Assembly: GCA_009823505.1 (NCBI GenBank)
Contig: VZQC01012374.1
Span: 480,280 to 544,279, forward strand
DNA from: Rhizomys pruinosus
Lineage: Eukaryota > Chordata > Mammalia > Rodentia > Spalacidae
Length of the DNA stretch: 64,000 bases
Direction of reading: 5' to 3'
Each line of letters begins with the position of its first letter. The first letter of the stretch is position 1. The translations under genes and the position numbers were made by a program. The notes below the pieces were generated by a model, which was not told the DNA's origin, did not search any database, and saw only the letters and a list, made by a program, of their open reading frames with translations. Below are positions 47,563-58,766 of this stretch, in pieces.

Positions 47563-47714
47563 TTTTGCTGTCACTTTATAATATTCTCTTTAGATGCCCA
47601 TTGGCTGAGGTTGGTAGGCAGTGTTGTTCAAGCCTCTGAAGTATTTATTTTACTGTCATTGTGGGGTTTCCTTTATGTTTCTTTTGTTTTTGTGTTTTGT
47701 GTTTGGGGGGAAGG

Positions 47715-47810
47715 GTTGAAACAGGATCTCATGTAACTTAGGCTGGCTTCCATTTTGCTGTGTTTTCTGAGGATGATACTAAGTTTATCCTCCTGCTTAT
47801 GGCTTTTTCT
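47715..47810 (-). repeat. B1/B4-family fragment, antisense
   Basis: AAACAGGATCTCATGTAACTTAGGCTGGCTTCC resembles the antisense B1/B4 3' part. Diverged. Confidence 0.5.
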
Positions 47811-47864
47811 CATCTGTATTTTGTACCATTTCCCCTCTCATTGATTTCCTTTAGATTGATTTTT

Positions 47865-48087
47865 CTTAAATTTTATTTATTTTTTATGTGTATGAATTTA
47901 CTGTCTGCATGTAGGTTTGTGCACCCGTGTTGTACAATGCTGCGGAGGTCAGAAGAGGGTGTTGGAGTCCCCTGGAACTGGAGTTAAAGACAGTTCTCAG
48001 CCGCCATGTGGGTGCTGGGAATTGAACCCAGGTCCTCTGCAAGAGCAGTCAATGCTCTTAACTGCTAAGGCCATCTCTCTAGCCCCT
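47865..48087 (-). repeat. B2-type SINE, antisense
   Basis: TATGTGTATGAATTTACTGTCTGCATG to CTTAACTGCTAAGGCCATCTCTCTAGCC. The middle reads GGAACTGGAGTTAAAGAC, without the 17-bp duplication. Confidence 0.88.
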
Positions 48088-48449
48088 AGAATGATTTTTA
48101 AACAACTTGTGTGATTGATGGCTTGTTATCTTTAGCTCTTTGTTTATATTTTAGTTATTACTGACTACATCTATAATATTTCTGTTGCTTAACAGGGAAT
48201 AATTGAACGTATTATAATACTTTTTAGACTATCCAATGACCCATGTGTTTGTTGTGCTCTGTTTACTTCTTAATCATGTTTAGTCATAGTGTGCTTTGTT
48301 TTGCATCATTTCTGTTGCTGCAAGGTTCTTTGAACTCTCCCTGCAGTTTCTAATCTGCAGTAAAGATGAATATCAATCCAATCATCATTTTCAGTTCTAT
48401 TATTTTATACTTTGAAATGAACTTCTATTTGAGTTTGTTTTGTTTGTTT
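48088..48449 (+). other. Unassigned intronic sequence
   Basis: No repeat or exon recognised. Confidence 0.35.
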
Positions 48450-48530
48450 TTTTGTTTGTCTGTCAAATAAAGGGCTTTTATTCATCCTAGGCAGGCATTC
48501 CATAGTGAGCTTCATCCCCAGCCCCACTTT
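48450..48530 (-). repeat. ID/B4-type fragment, antisense
   Basis: AAATAAAGGGCTTTTATTCATCCTAGGCAGGCATTCC to GAGCTTCATCCCCAGCCCC, the antisense of an ID-like head. Confidence 0.6.
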
Positions 48531-48602
48531 ATTTTTTATGTCATCTATTTCTCTTGCACAATTTTCATCTGCCTTTTTCTGCTTTGATATATGGAATGTT
48601 TT

Positions 48603-48818
48603 TTTTTTAATTTTATTTATTTTTGTATGTGTATGAATGTACTGTCTGCATGTAGGTCTGTGTACCCGTGCCACGGAGGTCAGAAGAGGGTCTCAGAGGA
48701 GTTCTCCTGGAATTGGAGTTACAGACAGTTCTTAGCCGCCATGTGGGTGCTAGGGATTGAACCCAGGTCCTCTGGAAGAGCAATTGGTGCTCTTAACCGC
48801 TAGGCCATCTCTCCAGCC
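48603..48818 (-). repeat. B2-type SINE, antisense, with internal deletions
   Basis: TTTGTATGTGTATGAATGTACTG to TTAACCGCTAGGCCATCTCTCCAGCC. Two short blocks of the consensus are missing (around GTACCCG-TGCCACGG and after CTCAGA). Confidence 0.88.
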
Positions 48819-49837
48819 TGATATAAGGAATGTTTTAACAATAGCTATTCTGCCTCTTCTATTCTAACAATTCCTATATCCATTTTTGATATATTTTCCA
48901 GCATTATTTCCTATATTTTCCAGCGTTGTTCCCTGATTGTTTTTTTTCTGGTTCTGTGTCATATTTTCTACTCCTTTTCATTTCTTGCCATTTTCAATCT
49001 GATTCTTCCTTGACATCTTAGGTTATATGTTGTTCAGTGCTACAATTTGTTGTATTTTTAGTTTTGTTAGATTTTGCTCTTGTTTGCATGTAACTCACTT
49101 AGATTTGGTTGGATACATCCAAGGATTTCACTTAAGCATCCAAACTCTCTCTAGCAGACTTTGTCTTAGTCTGTCAGCCTCAATTCGAAAGCATAATCCT
49201 TTGAAGGATTTAGCCAAATGTCTGGAGATCTGAGGCTCTTTCAGTCCCTAGCTGCTGGGAACAAAGTACACCTGGCCTTATAATTTTTCTGCTTATTTCT
49301 GGTGGCTCTTTCTCCAGCACGAGAAATTCCTGGCCATACATGTATCACTTTGTACCTGTTATAGTTTTTAATGTGAACTGACCCCCATAGGCCCATGTTA
49401 GATTGTTCATTGTTTCCTAGCTGATAGCACTATATGGGTGGCTGTGAACTTGAGACTGGTAGATTACTATTGGCAAGCCTTTGAAGGTTATAGGGTGGCC
49501 CATGGTCCCTTTTTGGTTCTTGGTCTACTGTGAGGTGAGGGGCCTTTGTCATGCTTCTTGCTGCTGTGAATACCACCATGCCTTCCTCATTTCGATGGAC
49601 TAAAATTCTCTGAAATTATAAGTCAAGTAAATCTTTCTTCCCTTAAATTGCTCCTGCCAGTTGTTTTGGTCACAGTGATGCAAAGGTGATGATGCAATGT
49701 GCACAAGTATCCAGTGATGCCTGTCTGTTTTTCAGCATCAGCTCTGCTCCTCTGTCTAGTACCTTGGACTTTCATTATTTTTGCATTGTTTGAAGGTAAA
49801 ACCCTTGAATATTGCTTTTGTTCCCCCCCCCCCCGCC
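48819..49837 (+). other. Intronic sequence with an unclassified old repeat
   Basis: The stretch of about 49340-49690 (GTTATAGTTTTTAATGTGAACTG ... CAGTTGTTTTGGTCACAGTGATG) has the feel of an old interspersed element, possibly a rodent hAT-type DNA transposon, but I cannot name it. No exon supported. A C-run lies at 49826-49842. Confidence 0.35.
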
Positions 49838-49916
49838 CCACCCATGCTGGTAATGGAATCAGGGTCTTGCCTGTACTAAGGAAGTGCTGTACTGCTAAGT
49901 TACATCTCTAGCCCCA
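49838..49916 (-). repeat. ID/B4-type fragment, antisense
   Basis: ATGCTGGTAATGGAATCAGGGTCTTGCC to CTGCTAAGTTACATCTCTAGCCCC. Confidence 0.65.
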
Positions 49917-50207
49917 GCAAGACCCTTCTGTGATTTTCCTCTGAGCTCAGTTTTTCTTTGATACTGAGTCCTCAAATACTCATGGCCATGGTCTCCTGGA
50001 CTCTAATTTCTGTCATTTCAACTTAGTGAGACAACCGTGTTCTGTTTAGGTTCCCTTTCATTTCCTACTTGATACAATCCCAAAACTACTTCTAGCATAT
50101 TCTCATAGTATATATGTTTTCCTGATCTTTGGATGGTAGTTCTATAGGAATATGAGCCTGCTTTACTTCTCTCGTTTTGAAGTCTGTTCTTATAAGTGCT
50201 TTGCCCA
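49917..50207 (+). other. Unassigned intronic sequence
   Basis: No repeat or exon recognised. Confidence 0.3.
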
Positions 50208-50375
50208 GGTTTTTTGTTTGATTTTTGTTTTTTGTCTTTTTGAGACAGGGTTTTCCTATAATCCCAGCTGTCCTGGATCTCACTCTGTAGACGAGGCTGG
50301 CCTTGAAGTCACAGAGATCTGCCTGCCTCTGCCTCCTGAGTGCTGGGATTAAAGACAGCGCCACCACACCCAGAA
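50208..50375 (-). repeat. B1 SINE, antisense
   Basis: TTTTTGAGACAGGGTTTTCC, GGCCTTGAAGTCACAGAGATCTGCCTGCC and CGCCACCACACCCAG. Confidence 0.88.
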
Positions 50376-52436
50376 AACTGAGGATAGTTTCTTTTTATTG
50401 ACATCAGAAGAGAAGTTTTCTGTCCATTTGTCCATCGAGGACAGTAGCAGAATCAAATGAGTATCTTTTTGAGACTTTTTAGAGCTTTTTCATTATAGAA
50501 ATAAACCTTCATTGTGGAAGAGTCGGGGTGGGGGAAATATGTAAATTAAGGTCTGGGGAGATAACGTATGGGTAAAGTACATTTTACTTAGACAAATGAA
50601 CAGCTTATTGTGGAAAATGCAAGGATGTCTGCATCGTTTATGCAGAGGCTGTTATCCATTAAGACCCAGAGTTTCAGGGATCAGTCACTGAAGAGGTGTA
50701 TAACTAGTTTCTTAACCATGTGAAAGAGGCTCCCAATTCCCAAGAGCCAGTATTTCATCTGGAAGGCCATTCAGTATTGGCCTTCAGACTTAGTTTAGCT
50801 TGATGGTAAGTAACCACTGACAGACCTGACAGCCCTACTAATAAAACTAGCATCAGGACTGAAAATCTTTTCCATATATTGAAGAGCCACCAAGCTTCAT
50901 TGATTTACGATTCGATGTTTCATTTCTGACTGGCAGTAATTTGTCTGTCAAATTTTTCATGGACATTTATTTCACTTGAAAAGAAAGAACTCTATTCTAT
51001 GGCTTTCCCTATACCACCCCCTTCATGTTTTCACTTTAAATGCTCAGTGGTCTATAAAAAATCTTAAAGAATTAATACATAAAATTCAAGTAGTTACACA
51101 GAGGCGTATAAAAGCAGCCTAGAATGACAAGTTAATTAACACTTGCATCCTCCTACCCAGTGGTGTGTATGTGAGATAGTTTTCCTTTTTTGTCTGTGAG
51201 TCCTTGAAGGAGCTGTCTAGGTACTGAAAGAAAACTGTGGACATGGTGGAATATGAGTGTTCTTTGAATGTTTGACTCCAAGACCTGGGCTGCCATTTTT
51301 TAGATCCTGAATATAGGGAGGAGTCATATGCATTAGCATGAGGAAAGATAAGATACTCAGCTACAAAAGTGTAGTCTTTACAACAGAGGTTTTAGAGTTA
51401 CCTTGACAGAAGGGATTCAAGTTATTAGTTACTTTTAATATAGCCACTAACAGGGTTACAGGGATGCAGCTGGAGTCCAAGTGGTATCTCTTATAAGGAT
51501 ATGCACCTGGAGTAGTAAGTGGTGCTTTCAGTGCACACACCCTGCCATTAGCTTCTGTGGTTATAAAGCTGTCCTGTGCAAACAGTCACATTGTTTCTGC
51601 ATTCATCCTCATTGGACAATCCTGGCCTAGGACTGCGTTAAAACTTCAATTTTGCTATGGACTACCTGTATGGTCGTGGGTATTCATTAAGTCTATTTGG
51701 GCTTTAGGCTCTTCTCTTATAAAATGGGAAAGTCAGACTGGATTATTTCTGAATTTATATTTATTTCCAAGATAATAAGATTTATTTTGAAGGGAGGTTA
51801 TGTGGATATTTTTGTGTCTGTGGAGAGTTGTTAATAGAGATTAAATGAGATAATGTGTATGAAATGTTTTGAAGGTCAAGTACGTAAATATCTATAAGTG
51901 CTAAACATATATTGAGTATTTTAGTTTTCAGTGTAGATGTGTGATGCTGCACTCCTCATGGGACTACCGTTTAGGTAAACAGAATTAGAAAGCACCTTCT
52001 GAGTAATGTCAGGAGCTATTTTTAAGTCCAGTGGCCATTGGAACAAGGCCATTTTTTTTTTTCTAAAAGAAACCTTACACTTAAGGAAAGCTTGTTTCAA
52101 AGTCTTTGCCTTTGAACAATGTTGCTTTAAAAGAAAGTTGAACTAGTCAAGAATGCTGTATTTTTACACCTAGGAAGTGATGTCTTTGTTTTGTGTGAGA
52201 TTGGGTTGTTACAGAGAAATGAGTTAGCTGAGCAGTCCTGACTGTCAGAGGAGACTAAGGAGTGGAGCTCTGGAAACTTGGATGCCTGGTCTTGCATGAA
52301 TAGAAGTGGATTAAAAAAAAATAAGTTTGCTACCTGCGAAATGAGTAAATCCTGGAAAAATTCACATTCTAGCTAGCAGCAGCATTGCACACTGAGGCAT
52401 TCTTATGAAAGGTTAATTTACTTCCTTTCTGTGGTG
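50376..52436 (+). other. 2 kb of SINE-free intronic sequence
   Basis: No repeat, exon or long frame recognised; one of the longer repeat-poor stretches here. Confidence 0.4.
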
Positions 52437-52655
52437 TGGAGAGCTGGCTCAGAAGTTAAGATTACTTGCTGCTCTCACAGAGGACGCAGTTTTGGTTTTC
52501 AGTTCCCAGACTGGGAGGCTCACAGATGCCTATAGCTCCAGCTCCAGGAGATCCAACACCCTTTGCTGACGTCCATGGGAACTACACATACACATGGCTT
52601 ATTTACCCTTATAGACACAAACACATGCAAACACATAAATAAAAAAAATTATAAA
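52437..52655 (+). repeat. Old B2/B3-type SINE
   Basis: GTGGAGAGCTGGCTCAGAAGTTAAG, CCTATAGCTCCAGCTCCAGGAGATCCAACACCC and CACATGCAAACACATAAATAAA. Confidence 0.78.
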
Positions 52656-52840
52656 TTACTTTTTTCTAATCAGTATATTTTAAGACTATATCCATTACGA
52701 CACTTTTCCAAAGTATTTCCAAGGCATTTGTGATCTCCTCAAAAATTAAAATGGAGGATGACAGGTTTATAAAGAGACAAATAGAGGAAGTTTGAGCACA
52801 GTTTGAGTTTAAACCTCATTTACCAGGTTAAAAGAAAATA

Positions 52841-53082
52841 GGGCTGGAGAGATGGCCTAGCGGTTAAGAGCGCTGACCGCTCTTACAGAGGACCCGGGTT
52901 CGGTCCCCAGCACCCACATGGCGGCTGAGAACCGTTTGAAACTCCAATTCCGGGAGAACTCCAGTTCCAGGGGAATCCGACACCCTCTTCTGACCTCCGC
53001 GGCATTGCACGACACGGGTGCACACACTTGCATGCAGACAGTACATTCATACACATACAGAAATAAAAATAAAAAAAAAAAG
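52841..53082 (+). repeat. Young B2-type SINE
   Basis: GGGCTGGAGAGATGGCCTAGCGGTTAAGAGCGC to ACAGTACATTCATACACATACAG and an A-rich tail. AGAAAATA repeats at 52833-52840 and 53083-53090 as a possible short duplication. It keeps many CG positions (GACCGCTC, GGCGGCTGAG, CCGCGGCATTGCACGAC), a sign of a recent insertion. Confidence 0.9.
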
Positions 53083-53090
53083 AGAAAATA

Positions 53091-55173
53091 ACAGAGGCCC
53101 ATTTTATTAAAGAATATGCAGAGCTTGGAGATGCAAATTTCCTATGGTAGACTACTGAAGGGCATTCTGTGTGTTTCAGTGTCATTAATTTCAGATCCCT
53201 TAGCTGCTATCTGCAGCCTCATCCATGTGAATTAAAATTTAAAAACAAGCTTTCTCTTTCTGCCCTCCTCCATCAGAGAAATATTAAGGTCAGAAGATTG
53301 ATGATAGACTTGAGTTTGTATGCAGAAAAATAAACTTGTTTTCTGTAATATGCAGTGCTCTGCACATGTGAAAATCCAAGGGTAATTAGTTGTTATTGCT
53401 TTAATATGATGAAGACAATAACTTCTCCATAAGAAAAGCTCCATGGCTAATAAATTTTGTCTTTTGGTTGATTGACTGGTTAATGGAATCAGAGAAATAT
53501 TTTATGTCTGTGCTTTACAATGTTTCGCTTCCTGCTGGAAATGTACCTAGCTACTCTTTTTTCAGTCTTCTTTGTTTATTTTATAACTCATTTCTCCTCT
53601 TCCTCAGTTTTAGTCTGTATTCTTACCTTAAATTCTCATTTTAAGTTAATATTTGCATTGAAATTTAAAGATTTGCAGAGGATACTCCTTAGGTTAACAG
53701 TTGTGTGTGTGTTTAGGAATTAGCCAAGCATTCATTCTAAGTACACTTCCTCTGTCGGCTGCATGTTGGTCATTTTCTCTAAGAAACTAGACTTAAAACT
53801 CAGGTGCAGTGAACATGTATGGGATGAAAACAGGCCCAACATAGCTTAATATCAATTTTCTCAGGTGTGTAACTTAATCAGCAATGCAAACACTTCTTTG
53901 GAAGCCTGTGTTATGTGGCTTTGTCTCCTATCTCACTTCTTTTAAGAAGCAGGATTGAGCTCGGAGTCTCAGACCCACTGATGTAAGAAAAACACAAACT
54001 TGGAGGCTCTTCCCTCCATCAAAATATAATGAGACAAAGGAGTGGCTTTGTTTGCTGTTGTCTCTCACGCCTACAAGGCTTGCTACTGCACTACATTTAT
54101 GCCGTGTCTTTATTATTTCAAATAGAAGGCCTCTTGCCATCGAATTCGGAATACCACTTCTCTTTGACTGTGGGTGATGGTTCCTGTGCCCTCTGGCAGG
54201 GCCTGACTCAGACATGGGTCAGTGAGTAGTGCCCATTCAGCAGTTATTTTGGTTTTGGGCTGAAGTTCCTTGAATTCCAGGAGATAAGGCGTCATTGTTT
54301 CTCTGATCCTGTTGCCAGATGCCTGGCCATTTGCTAGTCAGTGCTGCCAACCTGAGCAGTGGGAGCAGGCAGCCTGCTCCTCCTTAGCATGGCCTGAGAT
54401 GCCATCCTGTCAAGAAAATGGAGATGGATCGTGCTGCTCTAACCTTGTCATACATCACTGTCAAGCATGCTGCTGGCTTCCAGAGATGGGCCAGCACAGA
54501 CAAAGTACCTTTTCTGGTAGCAGATGTTACCTTGGATTGTTTGTGTGGATATTAGTGATGAGGGAGTAGAAAAGGCCCAGCACATGAAGGTCATAATTCC
54601 CCATTAAGCCCTCCTATGTGAACTCTCCTAGGACCCTCACATTTTAACATTTTATCTAGCAGTGGTGATTCTTGTCCTGTCTCTAAGGTTAGTGGCTGGT
54701 TACTCCTCAAAACTGTTTAGATTTTTTCTTCCAGGTTTTATTTAAATGGTTACTGAGGGGGACACAGTGGCAGTGAGGATGCAGCTTACTCTACTGATAG
54801 TAGCCAAAAGGCCATTTCCTCCTGAGTGGCTTGAAAAGGAATGGACTAGATGGATAAATAAATAAATAAATAAATAATCACTTCCTTCAGGCTCTTCCTT
54901 TCCAATTTAAGCTGTCAGGTTTCATTCCTTATTTTTTCTCAACTTTGATACTTTAAATACCTTGGAAGTTTGAGATATGAGAAAGTTTAAGAAATGCTAT
55001 TTCTCAACAGAAAGAATAAAAAGCACATTGTGGGTTATGGGTATTTTCATGTCCCTCCAAGGTGGTCATGTACTAACTGAAGTACGTCATCCTAAAGTAA
55101 AGAATATAAAATCACAGTCAATCTCTAAACAGTTCTCATGTCTTACTATTCACAAACCCAGAATTAGCTTGAA
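53091..55173 (+). other. 2 kb of SINE-poor intronic sequence
   Basis: No exon recognised. A (TAAA)n tract lies at 54854-54878. The part 53920-54560 is less AT-rich than its surroundings and free of SINEs, but has no frame with splice sites. Confidence 0.4.
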
Positions 55174-55362
55174 AGCAGTGAAGCCTTTCCACTAAGAAGC
55201 CAGTAGACAGCTGTGCATCTGAGCCTTCTGAGCAGTGGAGCCTTTCCACTAAGAAGCCAGTAGACAGCTGTGCATCTGAGCCTTCTGAGCAGTGGAGCCT
55301 TTCCACAGTGGAGCCTTTCCACTAAGAAGCCAGCAGCCAGCCGTGCATCTGAGCCATCTGAA
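55174..55362 (+). repeat. 57-bp minisatellite, about 3.3 copies
   Basis: Units begin AGCAGTGGAGCCTTTCCACT and end CATCTGAGCCTTCTG at 55174, 55231 and 55288. The third unit is broken after 19 bases, and the AGTGGAGCCTTTCCAC section is repeated at 55307 before a last, more diverged unit. Confidence 0.92.
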
Positions 55363-55689
55363 CCAGAGCCTCACTGCCTCATTGCCTCACATACTCTGCC
55401 AGCCCAGAGCACAGTGTAGCCACCCTGTGTATGAAAACTGCAGACTTCATCTCTACTGAAATGGTTTTCATTTCTTCATGCTGCTGCCATTTTATCAAGC
55501 CACTTTTACCTTCTCACATAGGCCAAAGCCGTGTTGTGTGAGGCTAGCCAGTCTCTCAAGAATTTCTTATATGCCCTGTTCTTATTGTCTCACAACTGTT
55601 ATGCTGCTACATTTTATGCTGTATATTTTCTTTGGCCTTACCTGTTGTTGCTAGGGCTAAAGCTAGTTATTGCTTATTTTAATTAGGCC
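55363..55689 (+). other. Unassigned intronic sequence
   Basis: No repeat or exon recognised. Confidence 0.3.
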
Positions 55690-55752
55690 TTTTTTTTTTT
55701 TTTTGGTCTTTTTGAGACAGGGTCTCCCTGTAGCCCCAGCTGACCTGGAACT
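55690..55752 (-). repeat. Truncated B1 SINE, antisense
   Basis: T-run, GGTCTTTTTGAGACAGGGTCTCCC and GCCCCAGCTGACCTGGAACTT; only about 50 bases of the 3' part are left. Confidence 0.8.
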
Positions 55753-55879
55753 TATTGAGCCATTTTATAAAGTATTAACTAGGAGACTATATTAAATACC
55801 ATTTATTTTATCTAAAAATTATTTTAATTGTTGAAACCTGATAGACTCAGGTCTAAAACAAGACCCCCACGGCATTTCT

Positions 55880-55945
55880 TGTTTTGTTTTGGTGCTAAGG
55901 ATCTAACCCAGGGCCTTTACATACCAGACTAAGGCTCCAATAGCA
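55880..55945 (-). repeat. ID-type fragment, antisense
   Basis: TTGGTGCTAAGGATCTAACCCAGGGCCTTTACATACCAGACTAAGGC is a diverged ID-like head. Confidence 0.55.
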
Positions 55946-56042
55946 ATAATCCAGCTTCAGCTTTTCAAGGGAGCAATGCCAGTCTTTCATCAGTATGCTC
56001 ATATATTGCTGAATGTTCTGATTTTCCTTTTTTCTTTTTTTG

Positions 56043-56270
56043 AGGTTAGACAAAAACTTATTTATATTCTACACAGCAAACATTAAGTGAAAATCAGCTT
56101 TTGGTTATACTACTTTCTCAGCCTTCAACTGTTTTCTTTATTTTGCATCAAAATCCTGAAGAATGATGACTTTTTCAATCTCAGATGGCACTGATGTAGT
56201 GTCTTCCATACAAAGTCAACCTCAGTGGATCCAACATATAAGGTTTTGATGCTAGGATGCACAGATGAAA
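56043..56270 (-). repeat. L1 3' end region (3' UTR or carried-along sequence)
   Basis: These 230 bases lie between the recognisable end of ORF2 and the A-tail. The minus strand has a short open stretch ending EKVIILQDFDAK and a stop, followed by 'UTR-like' text. It is either the normal 3' UTR of this L1 type or a 3' transduction; I could not decide. Confidence 0.5.
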
Positions 56271-57745
56271 GATACCATACATCATTTGTTTTTCTGAGAT
56301 TGTGTTACTTCACTTAACATAACAGCTTCTAACTCCATCCATTTACCTGCAAAATTCATGATGTCATCTTTCTTTACCATTGCATAGAACTCCATTGTGT
56401 AAATGTACCACATTTTCATTATTCATCATCAATTGAGGGATGAGGGACACTTGAGTTGTTTCCTCCCTCTTTGGTATTATGAAAAGAGCTGCAATAAACT
56501 TGGTTGTATATGTATCTCTGCTATAGGATGAATCCTTTGTGTATACACCCAGGAGTGGTATGACTGTGTCAAATGGTAGGTTCATTTTGAGTCTTTTAAG
56601 AGTTCTCCACACTGTTTTCCATAGGGGTTGCACAAGTTTGCATTCCCACCATCAGTGAATGAGTGTTCCCCTCTCCAGCATTTGATACCATTTGTTTTCT
56701 GGATCATAATGAGTCTTAATGATGTAATATGAAATCTTAAAATGGTTTTAAGTTGCATTTCCTTAATTACTAATGATGTTGAATACTTTTTAAGATGTTT
56801 CTTAGCCATCTTTATTTCTTCTCTTGAGAACTCTCCATTCAGATCTTTAGCCCATCTTTTAATTGGGTCATTTATTTTCTTGGTCCTTTGTTTTTTGAGT
56901 AGTTAAAGCTTTATCCAATGTGTCACTGGCAAAGAGTTCCTCCCACTCTATGGGTTTTCTCTTCACTTTGTTTCTTTGCTGTACAGCAGCTTTTTAGTTT
57001 AACAAGGTCCCATTTGTTGATTGTTGACCTTATTTCATGTGCAAATACTGTCTGATTTAGAAAGTCTTTACCTATACCTATATCTTATAGGTTACTGCCA
57101 ATATTTTCTTTTAACATTTTCAGAGTTTCAGGCTTCACATTAAGGTCTTTGATCCATTTAGAGTTAACTTCTTTATAAGGTGAAAGGTAGGAATTTTGTT
57201 TCATTCTGCTACAAGTGGTGATCCAGTTTTGCCAGCACCATTTGCTGAAGGGTACTGCCTTTCCTTCAGTGAGTGTTATTGGACTCGTCAAATATTGGGT
57301 GGCTGAAATTTTCTGTACTCAAGTTTGGATCTTCAGTTTTGTACCATTGATCTATGAGTCTGTTTTTGTGCCAGCATCATGCTGTTTTTATGACTATAAG
57401 CTCTGTAATAGAGTTTGAAATCTGGTATAGTAATCCCCCCTCCATATTACTCTTTTTGCTCAGGGTTGCTTTGGCTATCTGGGGTCTTTTGTTTCTCCAT
57501 ATGGATTTTAGGATTTTTTTTTTCTAATTCTGTGAAGAAAGTCATGGGGATTTTGATTGGGATTGCATGGAATCTATATATTACTTTGGGTAGTATGGTC
57601 ATTTTCACTATATTAAGTCTTCCAATACATGAGAATGGAAGGTTTTTCCATCTTCTGATCTCTTCCTCAATCTCCTTTTTCAAAGATTTAAAATTTTCAT
57701 TGTAGATATCTTTAATGTCTTTGGTCAAGTTTGTTCTGAGATTTT
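56271..57745 (-). pseudogene. L1 ORF2, C-terminal half, broken
   Basis: Minus-strand fragments in order: [20 protein letters not shown] and [18 protein letters not shown] (57728-57550), KWCWQNWITTC and INSKWI-like VNSKWIKDLNVKPETLK (57240-57110), and the ORF2 end near 56300. Stops and frameshifts separate them. The part after the reverse-transcriptase domain is represented. Confidence 0.88.
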
Positions 57746-58140
57746 TTTTTTTTTGAGGTTATTGTGAATGGGATAAACTAAAAGAAGATAATGATAAACT
57801 TGTAATGAATTCACAAAAGATATGGAAATAGTGAAGAAAACTGAGGCTGCAGTGAAAATGGAAATGGAACACTCAACCAGCTATCTGGAAAGGACAGGAG
57901 AAAGCCTCAGTAACAGAATGAATGAAGTAGAAAGTAGAATATCAAGACTGGAAGATAACATGGAAGAATTGGACTGCTCAAACAAAGATTAGGAAAAATT
58001 AAAACAACAATACAGTAATGGAATAATCAGAAAATACAGGATACCATGAAAAGACAAAACCTACACGTCATAAGTATAGAGGAAGGAGAAGAATCTCAGG
58101 ATAATGGTATTGACTAGATCTTCAACAAGACTGTAGAAGA
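57746..58140 (+). pseudogene. L1 ORF1 relic
   Basis: ORF1 encodes the coiled-coil RNA-binding protein of L1. Text such as AGCCTCAGTAACAGAATGAATGAAGTAGAAAG and AGAATATCAAGACTGGAAGATAACATGGAAG corresponds to the coiled-coil part. A stop (GATTAGG) and frameshifts break it. Confidence 0.75.
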
Positions 58141-58766
58141 AAATTTCCCCAAATTAAAAAAAGCTATACCCATATAAATACAAGAAGCACATAGGAACCC
58201 CAAATAGAAACAGAAAAGAAATTCCCCACACCATATCATAGTAAAAACACTAGATGCTCAAAACGAAAGCTGCAAGAGAAAAACAAAAAGTCATAAAGGA
58301 AAGCCCATCAGAATTACAGCTGACTTTTCAGTGCGAATGATGAAAGCCAGGAGAGCTTGAACCAAAATATTCCCAGTTCTGAATGCCAACCCAGAATAAT
58401 TTACGCAGCAAAAATGTGTATTATAGTTGAAGGAAAAAGAAAAATCTTTTATGACATAAATAGGCTGAAATAATTCATGTCCAGAAAACCAGCCTTTCAA
58501 AGAATACTTGAAGCAATACAAAGAGCAGAAAAACTGACTATACTCAAGCGGCAACAGAAAGTAATTAATGAAGGTATAACTGTGGAAATAAGAAAAAACA
58601 AAAACAAACAAACAAACAAAAGAACCTAGACCAAGAATGCAACAGAAACTAAAATTATGGGAAGCATTAATAACTTTAAATATTAATGGACTAAACTCCC
58701 CAATCAAGAGACACAAATTGGTAGAATGGATTAAGAAACAAAATCCATCTTTTTGTTTTCTGCAAG
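58141..58766 (+). repeat. L1 sense, ORF1 end to start of the endonuclease region
   Basis: It continues the L1 with AGAATAATTTACGCAGCAAAAATGTG and TAAATATTAATGGACTAAACTCCCCAATCAAGAGACA. The 141-codon open frame on the opposite strand (58291-58716) is antisense to L1 and is not a gene. Confidence 0.8.

Larger units (their letters stand above)
46500..47660 (-). repeat. Old L1, antisense, ORF2 3' region
   Basis: The minus strand reads L1 ORF2 C-terminal sequence at 46880-47311 and its 5' continuation to about 47500. The part 46500-46740 (a CCCCCTTCCCCATTGGCACCC block) precedes it and is only tentatively assigned. The copy is interrupted at 47509-47562 by a (TTTA)n block. Confidence 0.75.

Noticed and set aside
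52841..52920. tRNA-like structure with A and B box motifs
   Set aside because: It is the tRNA-derived head of a B2 SINE, not a tRNA gene.
54312..54569. 85-codon Cys/Trp-rich frame as an exon
   Set aside because: No acceptor-donor pair in phase, no family recognised, and the length is within chance.
58291..58716. 141-codon frame on the minus strand
   Set aside because: It is antisense to the L1 ORF1/ORF2 junction region; A-rich L1 sequence gives long stop-poor antisense frames. The hydrophobic Phe/Leu-rich product is typical of that.
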